The position numbers and the translations under genes were made by a program. A stretch of 36,292 nucleotides of DNA from Phycisphaerales bacterium (lineage in GTDB: Bacteria > Planctomycetota > Phycisphaerae > Phycisphaerales > SM1A02). Location: contig SIAB01000008.1 of NCBI GenBank assembly GCA_009692015.1, forward strand, positions 1-36,292. Reading direction: 5' to 3'. Below the pieces are notes generated by a model. The model saw nothing but the letters and a program-made list of their open reading frames with translations, was not told where the DNA came from and searched no databases. Within the stretch, counting starts at the first letter, position 1; every line of letters begins with the position of its first letter. Of this stretch, positions 7,617-16,160 are shown piece by piece.

Positions 7617-10217
7617 CTAACCCTTCGAGCCTCCCAGAAGCGCGCGCGGCGATTGGCGGGTCAGGTTTGCAACGGCGGGGAGGGTCGCGAGTATCGCCGC
7701 GAGGCACACGGCACCGCCGCCCATCACCACCACCATGATGGGAATGTTGAGCGCCAGGTCGAGCCCCGCGACATCGCGGTAAATCCGCGTGCTCACCCAG
7801 GCCAATTGCGTTCCAAACACAGTGCCGATGACTGCCGCGGTGGCTCCGATCACCACTGCTTCTGCGATGAGCAAGCGACAGACCAGCCCGCGACTCGCAC
7901 CGACGGCTTCGAGCACTCCGAGTTCGAATGATCGCGTCGCAACCCCGGCCGCGATCACACTCGCCGCGGCAAGCGAGGCGAGCGCCAACGCTCCAAGCGC
8001 CACGGTCGTGCTAATCGTCAACAGGATCGATCCGATTCGAAGAATCTCGCTGCGAATTGCGCGACCACTCGCAAAGACCGCCCCCGGTGCTGCGTTCTCG
8101 ACCATCGCCGCGAGTGCGAGTGCTTCGTCATCGGATGCCGCTGCGGGAATCCCCATCTGCACCAGGAATGCCTCGCGGGTCCCGAAGTATCGCGAGACTC
8201 CTTCAAAATCCATGAAGACGCAGCTCACGGCATGCTCCATGTACTGACTTCGGATCCCGAAGAATTGCGTGGCGACATCGAGGCCGGCGGCGCCCACAAC
8301 GCCGACGACTTCGAAGGTGTGGTGGTCGCGGTCATTCCCGAGTTCGATGCGCGATCCCGGTCCGATTCCGCGGGCGATCTGAAACTCCGGAGCGACCAAG
8401 ATCGCATCGCCTTCGCGCAACCTTGTAGCTGCATACGCCGGGTCTCCTTCGATCCAGGCGAGTCTGTTCATCTCCAGAAATGGCGTTGAGTCAAAGCCGA
8501 TGCAAACGACATTGGGGGTGGAGAGTCCTTGGAGCCCCAGCACCTGATCTCCGATCACCTTGAGCGGCAGGTATCCGACGGAGGCGACCGATGTGACGCC
8601 GGGGAGTGACTGCAGTCGGCTCGTCTCCGCAGCAGAAAATCCGCCCGACTTGAATGCGAAGGCGTCGCCGAATCGAACCCGCTCGCCGATGTCGTTGAGC
8701 AGCGCACCGCCATCCGCCCAGGTGCTCACCAGCACAGAAACTCCCAGCATGAGCGCTCCCGCGAGCAGCCCAAATCGCCAGCGCCGCGCGGCGAGAGATC
8801 CACGCAGGACTCCCCGCGGAATCCCAAGCATGCGCTCGAGTCCTGACGCGAGCAGCGTGGCGACAATTCCAAGTGTTGGAACCGAAAGCAGGAACCATCC
8901 AAGATGCAGGAGCGGCAATCCAACCAGTACATAGCACCAGAATCGTGCCGATCCTTCGAGAAGTGCAAGCAGCGTGAGTTGAACCGCGATGCCGGCGAGC
9001 CCGCAGGCCGCCGCGATGTGCACCCGCGAGCGCGCCGGGGCGTTCGCTTGCGGGCCGAGCGCTTTCAGAATCGAGATCCGCGAAACCGACCAGGCTGGCC
9101 AGAGTGATCCAATGACTCCAGCGAGTATCGAGCCTGCCATCGCGAGTGCCACACCAAGCCATGAGAGTGAGAGGCCGGCGGGCAGATGCTCGCGGTAGCG
9201 CGAAACAACAATCGCAGCAGTTGCGATCCCCAGCGGTATCCCGACTGCTCCCGCGATCGCGCAGAGTGAGGATCCGGCGATGAGTTGACCGCAGAAGAGT
9301 TGCCCACGCGAGGCGCCGACGCACCGCGCGACGGCGAATGCCCGCTGTTGTTCACTGAGCGCGGTGGTCATCGCGGTTGCCACGAGCAGTGCACAGCAAA
9401 GAAATGCCAGCATCGTGCCGAGCGCGAGCACCACGCGAGTCAACTGCGTGGAGCGATCCAACCCACTCGTCGCAAGTTGGATGCTCTCGAGCCGCAGCGG
9501 CAGTGAGATCGCAGTTGCATGTGCTGCGACCCAGCCATCGGTGTCAACCCCGGCAGCAAGCACGATCGAAACGGCGACCACATCACTTTCGCGATCCGAA
9601 GCTTCGGCGAGGATCCGCCGCGACAGATGCCCCGCGGGTCGCTGCAGCGCTCCGAGCGCTGCGCGCTCATAGACACCGCTCACCGTCAGAAAAATTGGAT
9701 CGCCAAATCGCACGACCTCGAGTTTCGTTCCCGGCTGCGCATCCAAGATGCGCGCCGCGAGGGGGTCGATGCCGACCTCATCCTCCGTCAGCGGTGCTCG
9801 GCCGATTCGATACTCCAGTTGCGCGAAGGCTTGGTCGTGCGCGAGATCCGTTCCGCGGCACTGCAGCGTGGTCCGCGGTGGATCGCCACCCGCCACGGGC
9901 GGGTCGTCCGCGCGCCGCACGGAAAGCGATCCATACAGCCTGCCCCCAGCAGCGATCACGCTCGGCAGGGCGCGCACCTGGTCGATGATGGCAGCATCGA
10001 ATTCGGCGCCGTGCTCATGCACGACCCGGGCATCTGCTTCACCGATCAGATTGCGCAGACGGGCATCGATGTTGGTGACAGCGGTCGTCAATGCACAACT
10101 CACCGTCACCACGAGGGTGGAGGCAAGTGCGACCGAGATTCCAATAAGAATCGTGCGGCTAGGACGGCCGAGCAAGCTCAGTCGTGCGATGTGCCAACTC
10201 GGCTGGATCGATTCCAT
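7617..10217 (-). CDS. FtsX/MacB-type ABC transporter permease
   Basis: An 866-residue inner-membrane permease. A first membrane segment (about 22-46) is followed by a large extracytoplasmic domain. A first FtsX-like core (about 265-390) contains VARCVGASRGQL. Further membrane segments and a second extracytoplasmic domain follow, then a second FtsX core at the C-terminus (about 735-866) with VLEAVGASRGLV. Two FtsX cores in one chain resemble the YbbP-like group rather than LolC or MacB, which have four membrane segments. Such transporters usually act as mechanotransmitters or lipid/lipoprotein extractors; the substrate here is unknown. Its ATG lies 59 bp inside the end of the partner ATPase gene, and uvrB follows 22 bp downstream. 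Confidence 0.88.
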   Translation of the reverse strand: MESIQPSWHIARLSLLGRPSRTILIGISVALASTLVVTVSCALTTAVTNIDARLRNLIGEADARVVHEHGAEFDAAIIDQVRALPSVIAAGGRLYGSLSVRRADDPPVAGGDPPRTTLQCRGTDLAHDQAFAQLEYRIGRAPLTEDEVGIDPLAARILDAQPGTKLEVVRFGDPIFLTVSGVYERAALGALQRPAGHLSRRILAEASDRESDVVAVSIVLAAGVDTDGWVAAHATAISLPLRLESIQLATSGLDRSTQLTRVVLALGTMLAFLCCALLVATAMTTALSEQQRAFAVARCVGASRGQLFCGQLIAGSSLCAIAGAVGIPLGIATAAIVVSRYREHLPAGLSLSWLGVALAMAGSILAGVIGSLWPAWSVSRISILKALGPQANAPARSRVHIAAACGLAGIAVQLTLLALLEGSARFWCYVLVGLPLLHLGWFLLSVPTLGIVATLLASGLERMLGIPRGVLRGSLAARRWRFGLLAGALMLGVSVLVSTWADGGALLNDIGERVRFGDAFAFKSGGFSAAETSRLQSLPGVTSVASVGYLPLKVIGDQVLGLQGLSTPNVVCIGFDSTPFLEMNRLAWIEGDPAYAATRLREGDAILVAPEFQIARGIGPGSRIELGNDRDHHTFEVVGVVGAAGLDVATQFFGIRSQYMEHAVSCVFMDFEGVSRYFGTREAFLVQMGIPAAASDDEALALAAMVENAAPGAVFASGRAIRSEILRIGSILLTISTTVALGALALASLAAASVIAAGVATRSFELGVLEAVGASRGLVCRLLIAEAVVIGATAAVIGTVFGTQLAWVSTRIYRDVAGLDLALNIPIMVVVMGGGAVCLAAILATLPAVANLTRQSPRALLGGSKG

Positions 10218-10938
10218 AACTCTCGAACTCTCCTACGACGCGACCGTCGTGCAGAATGAATGTTCTCTGACATTGCGCCGCGGCCACCGCCTCATGTGTC
10301 ACCATAAGCACGATCACCTGGTGCCTTGATGCGATCTCTCGAAGCAAGCGCCAAAGCACTTCGCTGCTCACCGAATCGAGATTCCCAGTCGGTTCGTCAG
10401 CAAAGATGACCGGCGGCGAGAAGAGCAGGGCGCGCGCAATTGCGACCCGTTGTTGTTCGCCACCCGAAAGCGCGTCGGGTCGGTGGTGGATGCGACCCTG
10501 GAGTCCGAGTTCTGCGAGCAACTCCTCTCCGCGTGCTTCGAGCTCCTTCCGCGGCCTCCGATCCAAGACGCCTGGAAGGATTGTGTTTTCGAGCGCGTCG
10601 AGTGTCGGCAGAAGATTGAACTGTTGGAAGATGATGCCGATGGACCGTCGGCGGTAGAGCACCAACTGCGCTTCAGTCATCGCGTGAATCGCCGATCCCC
10701 CAACCCACAATTCGCCGCAATCGGGTTGATCGAGGCCGGCGAGCAGATGGAGCAGGGTGCTCTTGCCACTTCCAGACCTGCCCATCACGGCGAAGAAGCC
10801 CGGTTCACGAATTTCCAGATTCGCACCGCGGAGTGCTTCGACGGCGCGCCCGCGCGACTCGCGAGCGACCGCGGGAAAGGTTTTTCCGACCCCACGAACC
10901 GAAATGGTCGTGTCAGCTGACGGGGTGCTTGGCGTCAT
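10159..10938 (-). CDS. ABC transporter ATP-binding protein, LolD/MacB/YbbA type
   Basis: The 259-residue cytoplasmic ATPase that powers the adjacent FtsX-type permease. Visible motifs are Walker A GRSGSGKST, the Q-loop in GIIFQQFNLLPTLDALEN (typical of the LolD/MacB class), signature LSGGEQQRVAIARAL, Walker B VIFADEPTGNLD and the H-loop VTHE. The start codon lies inside the 3' end of gcvH (26-bp overlap), and its 3' end overlaps the permease start by 59 bp, both in different frames. Such overlaps suggest coupled translation of the three genes. An insertion (ARESRGRA) after the N-terminal strand is a minor oddity. Confidence 0.93.
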   Translation of the reverse strand: MTPSTPSADTTISVRGVGKTFPAVARESRGRAVEALRGANLEIREPGFFAVMGRSGSGKSTLLHLLAGLDQPDCGELWVGGSAIHAMTEAQLVLYRRRSIGIIFQQFNLLPTLDALENTILPGVLDRRPRKELEARGEELLAELGLQGRIHHRPDALSGGEQQRVAIARALLFSPPVIFADEPTGNLDSVSSEVLWRLLREIASRHQVIVLMVTHEAVAAAQCQRTFILHDGRVVGEFESYGIDPAELAHRTTELARPS

Positions 10939-11320
10939 AGGTGGCGGCGTCCATCAGTCCGCCGAGAGTCGCCGTGTCAGCCACCCGCAACTTGACGAGC
11001 CAACCCAGCCCAAACGGATCGCTATTGACCAGCGATGGATCCTTGGTAACTGCTTGATTCACGGCGACGATTGATCCGGCGACCACGGTGTACACATCGC
11101 TGGTGGTCTTGACGCTTTCGACCTCTCCGAGGCTCGATCCAACATGTACTTCGGTGCCCGCTTCTCTCATCTGCACGAAGGTCACATCGGTCAATTCGTC
11201 TGCGGCGAACTGGGTGATTCCAACCACGATGCAGTCGTCATCGATTCGAAACCACTCATGGGAGTCGGTGTATCGGCAACTGGCCGGACTTGATTTCGAA
11301 TTCGGATTGGATGGTGCCAT
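10913..11320 (-). CDS. gcvH: glycine cleavage system H protein
   Basis: The lipoyl carrier of the glycine cleavage complex, shuttling the aminomethyl group between the P and T proteins. The 135-residue form from the ATG at 11318-11320 contains the HEW motif (YTDSHEWFRID) and the lipoylation segment GEVESVKTTSDVY, with Lys71 as the expected lipoyl site. AAGGA lies 7 nt before this ATG. A GTG at 11351-11353 would add 11 residues and is preceded by GGGAGG, so the start is uncertain. No gcvT or gcvP is present here; instead the gene heads an ABC transporter-uvrB run, an odd partner set. It is transcribed divergently from the TIM-barrel gene across 71 bp. Confidence 0.93.
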   Translation of the reverse strand: MAPSNPNSKSSPASCRYTDSHEWFRIDDDCIVVGITQFAADELTDVTFVQMREAGTEVHVGSSLGEVESVKTTSDVYTVVAGSIVAVNQAVTKDPSLVNSDPFGLGWLVKLRVADTATLGGLMDAATYDAKHPVS

Positions 11321-11330
11321 TTGGTTTTCC

Positions 11331-11360
11331 TTGAGGCGGGGAATCATAGTCACCTGTTAT
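11331..11360 (+). promoter_or_regulatory. possible promoter for the TIM-barrel-cmk-plsC-cca operon
   Basis: TTGAGG at 11331-11336 and TGTTAT at 11355-11360, separated by 18 bp, resemble sigma-70 type -35 and -10 boxes. A start near 11367 would fall in the short palindrome that precedes the 11392 gene. This is pattern matching only. Confidence 0.35.
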
Positions 11361-11365
11361 CCTCC

Positions 11366-11380
11366 CTGCATCGAATGCAG
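11366..11380. repeat. 15-bp perfect inverted repeat in a divergent promoter region
   Basis: CTGCAT-CGA-ATGCAG is a perfect 6-bp-arm inverted repeat in the 71-bp gap between the divergent gcvH and 11392 genes. It lies just after a possible -10 box, so it could be an operator or a small 5' hairpin. It is short enough to occur by chance. Confidence 0.35.
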
Positions 11381-11391
11381 CGTGTGACCCA

Positions 11392-12183
11392 ATGAGCAAC
11401 CAGATACTCCTTTCTCTCTCCGGCGCCTGCTTGCTTCTGCCGCTCCCCAGGAAGAGTGCGCCGCTCGAGCTCTTGGACATTCCCAAATTTGTGGCACAGG
11501 AACTCGAGCTCCGTGGCCTGAACATTCCGGTTGAACTGATTCGGGGGAAGTCAGCAACGACGCTTGAAAAATTGCGCGATGAATCCGATCGTGCGCACTG
11601 TCCTTGCCTCATTCTCTACCAGAGCGAGCCACTGGATGTTGCGGGCAATCCAGAGGGCGCCACCCAACACCTCAAGAATCTCGGGCGTGCCGCAAAGCTG
11701 TTGGGATGCAGTGAATTGGCGGTCCGCGTGCAGTGCCCGGTCGATCGCCTCCTGCCGGTGGCGGCCACGATGAAGGCCGCGCTTCACGAGATGCAGAGTC
11801 TCGATGTGAATCTCCTCATTCGGCCGAATTTGAATCCGCTCGACACCGCTGAATTCATCATGGACCTCGTCAAGCGGATCGGCGGATTTCACATCGGTGC
11901 AATGCCGAGTTTGGAACATGCCCACCACACGGGTAACCCACTTGAAACACTGCGAAAACTCGCCCCCTATTCGGCTGCGATCGAAATCAGTTCGGCCGGC
12001 TTCACCAAGCAGGGTGCGTCGATCGGTTGGGATTTCGATGCCCTGATCGAAGGGTTGATTTCGTTTGGCTATCTCAATAAGTTCTCGATCGACTGGACTG
12101 GGACAACGAACTGGGTGACTGGCGTGCAGAAGACGCGCGAGCGACTCCTCGCGCTCATGGGTCGAGAGGATCCCGTCGCGTGA
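11392..12183 (+). CDS. xylose isomerase-like TIM-barrel protein, function unknown
   Basis: A 263-residue soluble protein whose alternating strand/helix pattern and segments such as AAKLLGCSELAVRVQ and LLIRPNLNP resemble the sugar-phosphate isomerase/AP endonuclease-2 TIM-barrel superfamily. In active members a metal-binding Glu sits at the end of the strand that here reads LLIRPN, and I do not see it. Activity may be lost or different, and the protein could be a structural relative only. No Shine-Dalgarno is evident before the ATG. The 3' end overlaps cmk by 4 bases (GTGA), so it is the first gene of a cmk-plsC-cca operon. I do not recognise a specific function. Confidence 0.7.
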   Translation: MSNQILLSLSGACLLLPLPRKSAPLELLDIPKFVAQELELRGLNIPVELIRGKSATTLEKLRDESDRAHCPCLILYQSEPLDVAGNPEGATQHLKNLGRAAKLLGCSELAVRVQCPVDRLLPVAATMKAALHEMQSLDVNLLIRPNLNPLDTAEFIMDLVKRIGGFHIGAMPSLEHAHHTGNPLETLRKLAPYSAAIEISSAGFTKQGASIGWDFDALIEGLISFGYLNKFSIDWTGTTNWVTGVQKTRERLLALMGREDPVA

Positions 12184-12893
12184 GTTCTCCGATCATCGTG
12201 ACAATCGATGGCCCCGCGGGAACCGGCAAGTCCTCAGCTGCGGCGCAGTTGGCAGATCGACTCGGATTCGACATGCTCGACACCGGAGCGATGTACCGCG
12301 CCGTGGCCTTACTGGCACTCGAACACCAGATCGATCCACACGATGAGCCAGCACTGGGAATCGCCATTGACCGCTCGAATCTGCTGATCGATTTTTCGTC
12401 GCGCCCTCCTGTGATCCGACTCAATCTACGGGATGTCCACGAGCGCATTCGCGATGCGGATGTCACTGCGATCGTTTCCCTGATCGCTTCACACCATGCG
12501 GTCCGGGTGCGGATGGTGGATGCACAGCGGCAAGTGGCCTTGCAACACGACCGTCTCGTGACCGAGGGGCGCGATCAGGGCAGTGTGGTGTTTCCCAACG
12601 CAACCGTTCGTGTTTGGCTCGACGCCCGCCCCGAAGTTCGGGCGAATCGTCGCACCGTCGAACTGCGCGGGCGCGGGCAGCAGGTCGATGAGCGCCGGGT
12701 TCTCGCCGAGATCATTGCCCGCGATGCGTCGGATCGTGGGCGATTGGAAGGTCCGCTGCTTCAGCCGACGGGTTCACACGCAATCGACACCAGCGACATT
12801 TCCTTCGACGAAGTCGTGATCGCACTCGAGCGACTCGTCCGCGCGCGGCTCGGCGCCGTGAGCAGTCGCTGTGGTTGCGGGGGAGGTGCGTGA
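12180..12893 (+). CDS. cmk: cytidylate kinase
   Basis: Phosphorylates CMP and dCMP to the diphosphates with ATP, in pyrimidine nucleotide recycling. The 237-residue length fits bacterial Cmk. The P-loop is DGPAGTGKSS (10-19), followed by the family-typical LDTGAMYRA. The NMP-binding insert follows (LNLRDVHERIRDADVTAIVS), then TEGRDQGSVVFPNA, where the usual family text is GRDxGTVVFP. The GTG start overlaps the upstream stop (GTGA) and the TGA stop overlaps the plsC GTG. A cmk-plsC neighbourhood is seen in other bacteria, linking CTP supply and phospholipid synthesis, though the link here is inference. Confidence 0.93.
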   Translation: MSSPIIVTIDGPAGTGKSSAAAQLADRLGFDMLDTGAMYRAVALLALEHQIDPHDEPALGIAIDRSNLLIDFSSRPPVIRLNLRDVHERIRDADVTAIVSLIASHHAVRVRMVDAQRQVALQHDRLVTEGRDQGSVVFPNATVRVWLDARPEVRANRRTVELRGRGQQVDERRVLAEIIARDASDRGRLEGPLLQPTGSHAIDTSDISFDEVVIALERLVRARLGAVSSRCGCGGGA

Positions 12894-13621
12894 GAAACTC
12901 CTTCGCTCACCGACGCCGCGCGCCGGGAGCGGGTTTGGTGAAAACAGCATTCTGGGATGCCTGCTCCCAAGTCTGTCAGAGCATGATGTCTTGGCAGTAT
13001 CGCTTCCGCGTGGAGGATCCCCATCATGTGCCTCGGCGCGGTCCCGCAATTTTCATCGCCAATCATCAATCGTATTTGGATCCAGTTATCCACGGGCTTG
13101 CTGCCGGGGATCGCGCCCCGCGTCCGATGGCGAAGGAAGAGTTGTTTCACAATCCAATTTTCGGCGGTCTGCTGCGGTGCTTGAATTGCATTCCGGTTCG
13201 GTCTGATGGCGGCAACCGCGACGCCTTTCGATCGGCGCTCGAGGAACTCGCGGCTGGGCGGACGGTCATGATCTATCCGGAAGGCACGCGCTCGCCCGAT
13301 GGGAGCGTGCAGACCTTTCGTCGCGGCGTGGAATTGCTTGCACGACGGGCGCAGGCGCCAATCGTTCCGATGGGAATCGATGGGGCCTTCGATGTGTGGC
13401 CGCTTGGAACGCGGCTTCCGGCGTGGAGAGGTCGAATCTGGGCGACCGTTGGCTGCCCCATCGCCGTCGCCGATCAGGCCGATCTGTTCGCCGATCCACA
13501 AAGCGGACTCATCGAACTTCGCCGTCGCGTCGTGGAATTGATGCAGAACTGTCGGATGCGTCTTCGCGCAAACTCGGGTGGAACATTCCCCGTGCAGGGA
13601 CTTGCAGATGAGTCCGGTTGA
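12890..13621 (+). CDS. plsC: 1-acyl-glycerol-3-phosphate acyltransferase (PlsC family)
   Basis: A 243-residue membrane-associated acyltransferase expected to make phosphatidic acid from lysophosphatidic acid. Motif I NHQSYLD supplies the His59-x4-Asp64 catalytic pair; motif III is YPEGTRSPDG (EGTR 131-134); VPMGIDGA is near the expected motif IV. The GTG start at 12890 overlaps the cmk stop and is preceded by a strong GGGGGAGG, which outweighs an in-frame TTG at 12875. The N-terminus is basic and lacks a clear long membrane segment. The gene overlaps the following cca-type gene by 14 bp. Confidence 0.9.
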   Translation: MRNSFAHRRRAPGAGLVKTAFWDACSQVCQSMMSWQYRFRVEDPHHVPRRGPAIFIANHQSYLDPVIHGLAAGDRAPRPMAKEELFHNPIFGGLLRCLNCIPVRSDGGNRDAFRSALEELAAGRTVMIYPEGTRSPDGSVQTFRRGVELLARRAQAPIVPMGIDGAFDVWPLGTRLPAWRGRIWATVGCPIAVADQADLFADPQSGLIELRRRVVELMQNCRMRLRANSGGTFPVQGLADESG

Positions 13622-14858
13622 TCAACATTCGAATCAACCGCCGCCGGGGGCGCCGGGGTGCAGCCCGCGACAGGCTGCGGTCGAGATCGCGCTGTGCATC
13701 GTGGAGGAGGGATTCACGGCCTATCTCGCGGGCGGATGTGTGCGCGACGAACTGCTCGGCATCCAACCGACCGACTTCGATGTGGCCACGAGCGCCAAGC
13801 CCGCAGAGATAGCCAAGATTTTTCGCGGCGCCCGCGGGGTTGGCGAAGCATTCGGCGTGATGTTGGTGCGCTGGAAGGGTCGGGTGCTCGAAGTGGCAAC
13901 CTTTCGAGCCGACGGTCCCTATCACGATGGGCGCCGACCGAGTGACATTCGATTTGCGACTGCAGAGGAGGACGCGAAGCGGCGAGACTTCACGATCAAC
14001 GGACTTTTTCGAGATCCCAAAACAAATGAAGTCATCGATTTCGTGGGTGGGCGGCAGGACTTGAACGCCCGTGTCCTGCGCGCAATTGGTGATCCCGCCG
14101 CGCGACTGAATGAAGATCGGTTGCGCACGCTGCGCGCCGTTCGCTTTGCGGCGCGATTCGCATTGACCGTTGATCCAGAAACCGAGCAAGCCATCTGCGA
14201 TGCTGCCGCCGACTTGACCCCGGTGAGCCGCGAACGGATTGGCGGAGAGTTTCGCAGGATGTTCTCGCATCCCTCGCGCACCCGCGCGGTCGAGTTCCTT
14301 GAGCGATGGGGACTCGATACGCCATCGCTCGGAGAGGTGAATTCGATGGGGCCCGCTCCGAGGACTGCCGGGCTTCCACCCGATGCAAAGTTCGCGACCG
14401 TGCTCGCGGCGTGGAGACTCGATCGGGATAGTCGCGGCGTTGTGGGAAGTACCCATCGGTGGCGTGATCGCCTCAACCTCTCCGGTCAGGAGTGGAGCGA
14501 TCTCGGCGACACACTCAGAGCGATCGATGCCCTTCGTGGATCGTGGGACGGATTGTCGAAGGCGCAGAGGAAACGGCTGGTCGCAGGTCGTGCCTTCGCT
14601 GCCTCGCTTGATGTCTTGCGGGGGGAAGACGCGCCGCGGGCTGGAGAAATTTCCGCCGCGGCGCAAGGGCTCGCGCAAGAACCGGGAGGAGTGGCTCCAG
14701 TTCCATTTGTGAACGGCGCCGACTTGATTGCGCTGGGGTTCCGACCCGGACCCAAGTTCAAGTCAATCTTGGATCAGGTCTACGACGCCCAGTTAGAGGG
14801 TCAGCTCCAATCGAAAGAGGGAGCACTGCGGCTGGTGCAGTCAGAGTTTCACCGTTGA
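13608..14858 (+). CDS. CCA-adding enzyme / poly(A) polymerase family nucleotidyltransferase
   Basis: A 416-residue class II tRNA nucleotidyltransferase-family protein. Such enzymes add CCA to tRNA 3' ends or poly(A) to RNA. GGCVRDELLG (42-51) and the DFD metal-binding carboxylates (56-58) are the catalytic core. RRDFTINGLF (125-134) and the NEDRLRTLRAVRFAARF block (168-184) follow as in the family. The C-terminal half is helical and ends with FVNGADLIALGFRPGPKFKSIL, the usual tail motif. The tRNA-Ser gene in this window has no encoded CCA, so the organism needs a CCA-adding activity; whether this enzyme provides it or poly(A) addition is not decidable by eye. The ATG lies inside plsC; an upstream in-frame start at 13578 is possible. 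Confidence 0.88.
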   Translation: MSPVDQHSNQPPPGAPGCSPRQAAVEIALCIVEEGFTAYLAGGCVRDELLGIQPTDFDVATSAKPAEIAKIFRGARGVGEAFGVMLVRWKGRVLEVATFRADGPYHDGRRPSDIRFATAEEDAKRRDFTINGLFRDPKTNEVIDFVGGRQDLNARVLRAIGDPAARLNEDRLRTLRAVRFAARFALTVDPETEQAICDAAADLTPVSRERIGGEFRRMFSHPSRTRAVEFLERWGLDTPSLGEVNSMGPAPRTAGLPPDAKFATVLAAWRLDRDSRGVVGSTHRWRDRLNLSGQEWSDLGDTLRAIDALRGSWDGLSKAQRKRLVAGRAFAASLDVLRGEDAPRAGEISAAAQGLAQEPGGVAPVPFVNGADLIALGFRPGPKFKSILDQVYDAQLEGQLQSKEGALRLVQSEFHR

Positions 14859-14911
14859 CAAAGGTCGACGCGCGCGCCGAATCTCGGATGAATTGAACGC
14901 AAGTCAAGGCT

Positions 14912-16144
14912 ATGATCCTTGACCTCATGATTGCGATCCTCAACATTTTGATTGTGGCACTTTCAAGCCTGGCACCTTCCACTGGACACGCCCTGGTGCA
15001 GTCCAAAGCCTCGCCTCCCGCGACAGAGGCGACCGCGGCGACCGCGAAGCCAAAGACGGTGTATGTCGTTCCGATGGGATTGAAGGGGACTGGGCAGTTC
15101 GGTCTTGATATCCATCCGATGGTCTACGAAGAAGTTGCCAAGGACATCACGCTCAAGCGACCAGACCTCGTTGTTTTCGTGCTGAATTCTCCAGATGTCG
15201 ACGATGTGAAATATATGGGTGACGACCCGAGCGCCTACGGAATATTCGATGACGACTCCACCCGAAAAATGACGCGCGACCTGAAGGAGATCATCGCCAA
15301 GGCTGGAGCCCAGCCGATTATGGTGGTGCGCGACGCCGTTGGCTATGGAGCGCTCCTAGGATTGAGTTGGCCCGACATGTACATGACCGAGTCCGCGCGT
15401 TTGATGGGCTTGAGCCGCATCCAGGAGCGAACCCAGGTCGAAGACACCGAAGTTCGCCGCAAGTTCCGGGAAGCATTTGTCGGAATCTGCAATGGATTTC
15501 TCGTCTCCGGCGGATACGACCCAATCATTGGACTGGCCATGATGCGCCCCGAGAAAATGTTGAGCGCGAGTTTTCAAGGTCGCGAAATCGTCTGGCGCGA
15601 CGACGACAAGGGAACCTGGGTGATCGACAACAGCGACAAGGAGATTCGCGCCAACTTTACGGCGCAGTCCGCGGAGGAACTGGGTCTCTCGGATGGCACG
15701 GTTTCCGACGACGAAACACTGATGCTCGGAGACCTCATGTACCAGCGCGGGTACCGCGAGTTCGAACGCCTGCCGCAAGATGGCGAGGTCATTGTTCGCA
15801 AGTACATCGAGGGATGGCGCAAGGCTTTTGAGGACGCCAAGAAGTCCTATCCGGCCTATCAGGAAGCACTGCAGGATGCGCAGGGGAAAGACGAAAGGAA
15901 GTTCCTCACCAAGGCGAAGGGAATCTTGGAGAAGTTGCTTTCGACTATGAAAAGGTATCCGGCTGTGGAAATGAAGATTCGCCAAGTGGTCGGTGTCACC
16001 AAACTCGACATCGAGACGGAGATTCTGAAGTTGCAGGAACGGATTCGCGGATTGAGCAAGTCGGCGCCTGCCACGCCGCGCGGAGGTGGGTCCAAGGGCG
16101 GTGGTGGTGGACTCGGGCCTGGTTCGGACATTTCAAACCATTGA
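14912..16144 (+). CDS. exported ClpP/crotonase-fold protein lacking the nucleophile Ser (paralogue A)
   Basis: A 410-residue protein with an N-terminal hydrophobic signal (about 5-28), then a Pro/Ala/Thr linker. The core resembles the ClpP-class domain of NfeD and SppA: PDLVVFVLNS (84-93) corresponds to the strand that in the next gene reads IVLRINSNGG, and RDAVGYGALLGLSWPDMYM corresponds to the nucleophile turn. At the serine position of that turn I see Gly144, so peptidase activity is unlikely. DPIIGLAMMRPE is shared with the next gene (DPLIGPAMVHSE), confirming that the two are paralogues. The C-terminus is helical, then Gly/Ser-rich. It starts 53 bp after the cca-type gene, and the second ATG at 14927 is an alternative start. 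Exact role unknown. Confidence 0.72.
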   Translation: MILDLMIAILNILIVALSSLAPSTGHALVQSKASPPATEATAATAKPKTVYVVPMGLKGTGQFGLDIHPMVYEEVAKDITLKRPDLVVFVLNSPDVDDVKYMGDDPSAYGIFDDDSTRKMTRDLKEIIAKAGAQPIMVVRDAVGYGALLGLSWPDMYMTESARLMGLSRIQERTQVEDTEVRRKFREAFVGICNGFLVSGGYDPIIGLAMMRPEKMLSASFQGREIVWRDDDKGTWVIDNSDKEIRANFTAQSAEELGLSDGTVSDDETLMLGDLMYQRGYREFERLPQDGEVIVRKYIEGWRKAFEDAKKSYPAYQEALQDAQGKDERKFLTKAKGILEKLLSTMKRYPAVEMKIRQVVGVTKLDIETEILKLQERIRGLSKSAPATPRGGGSKGGGGGLGPGSDISNH

Positions 16145-16160
16145 TTCAATCGGAGTGACC

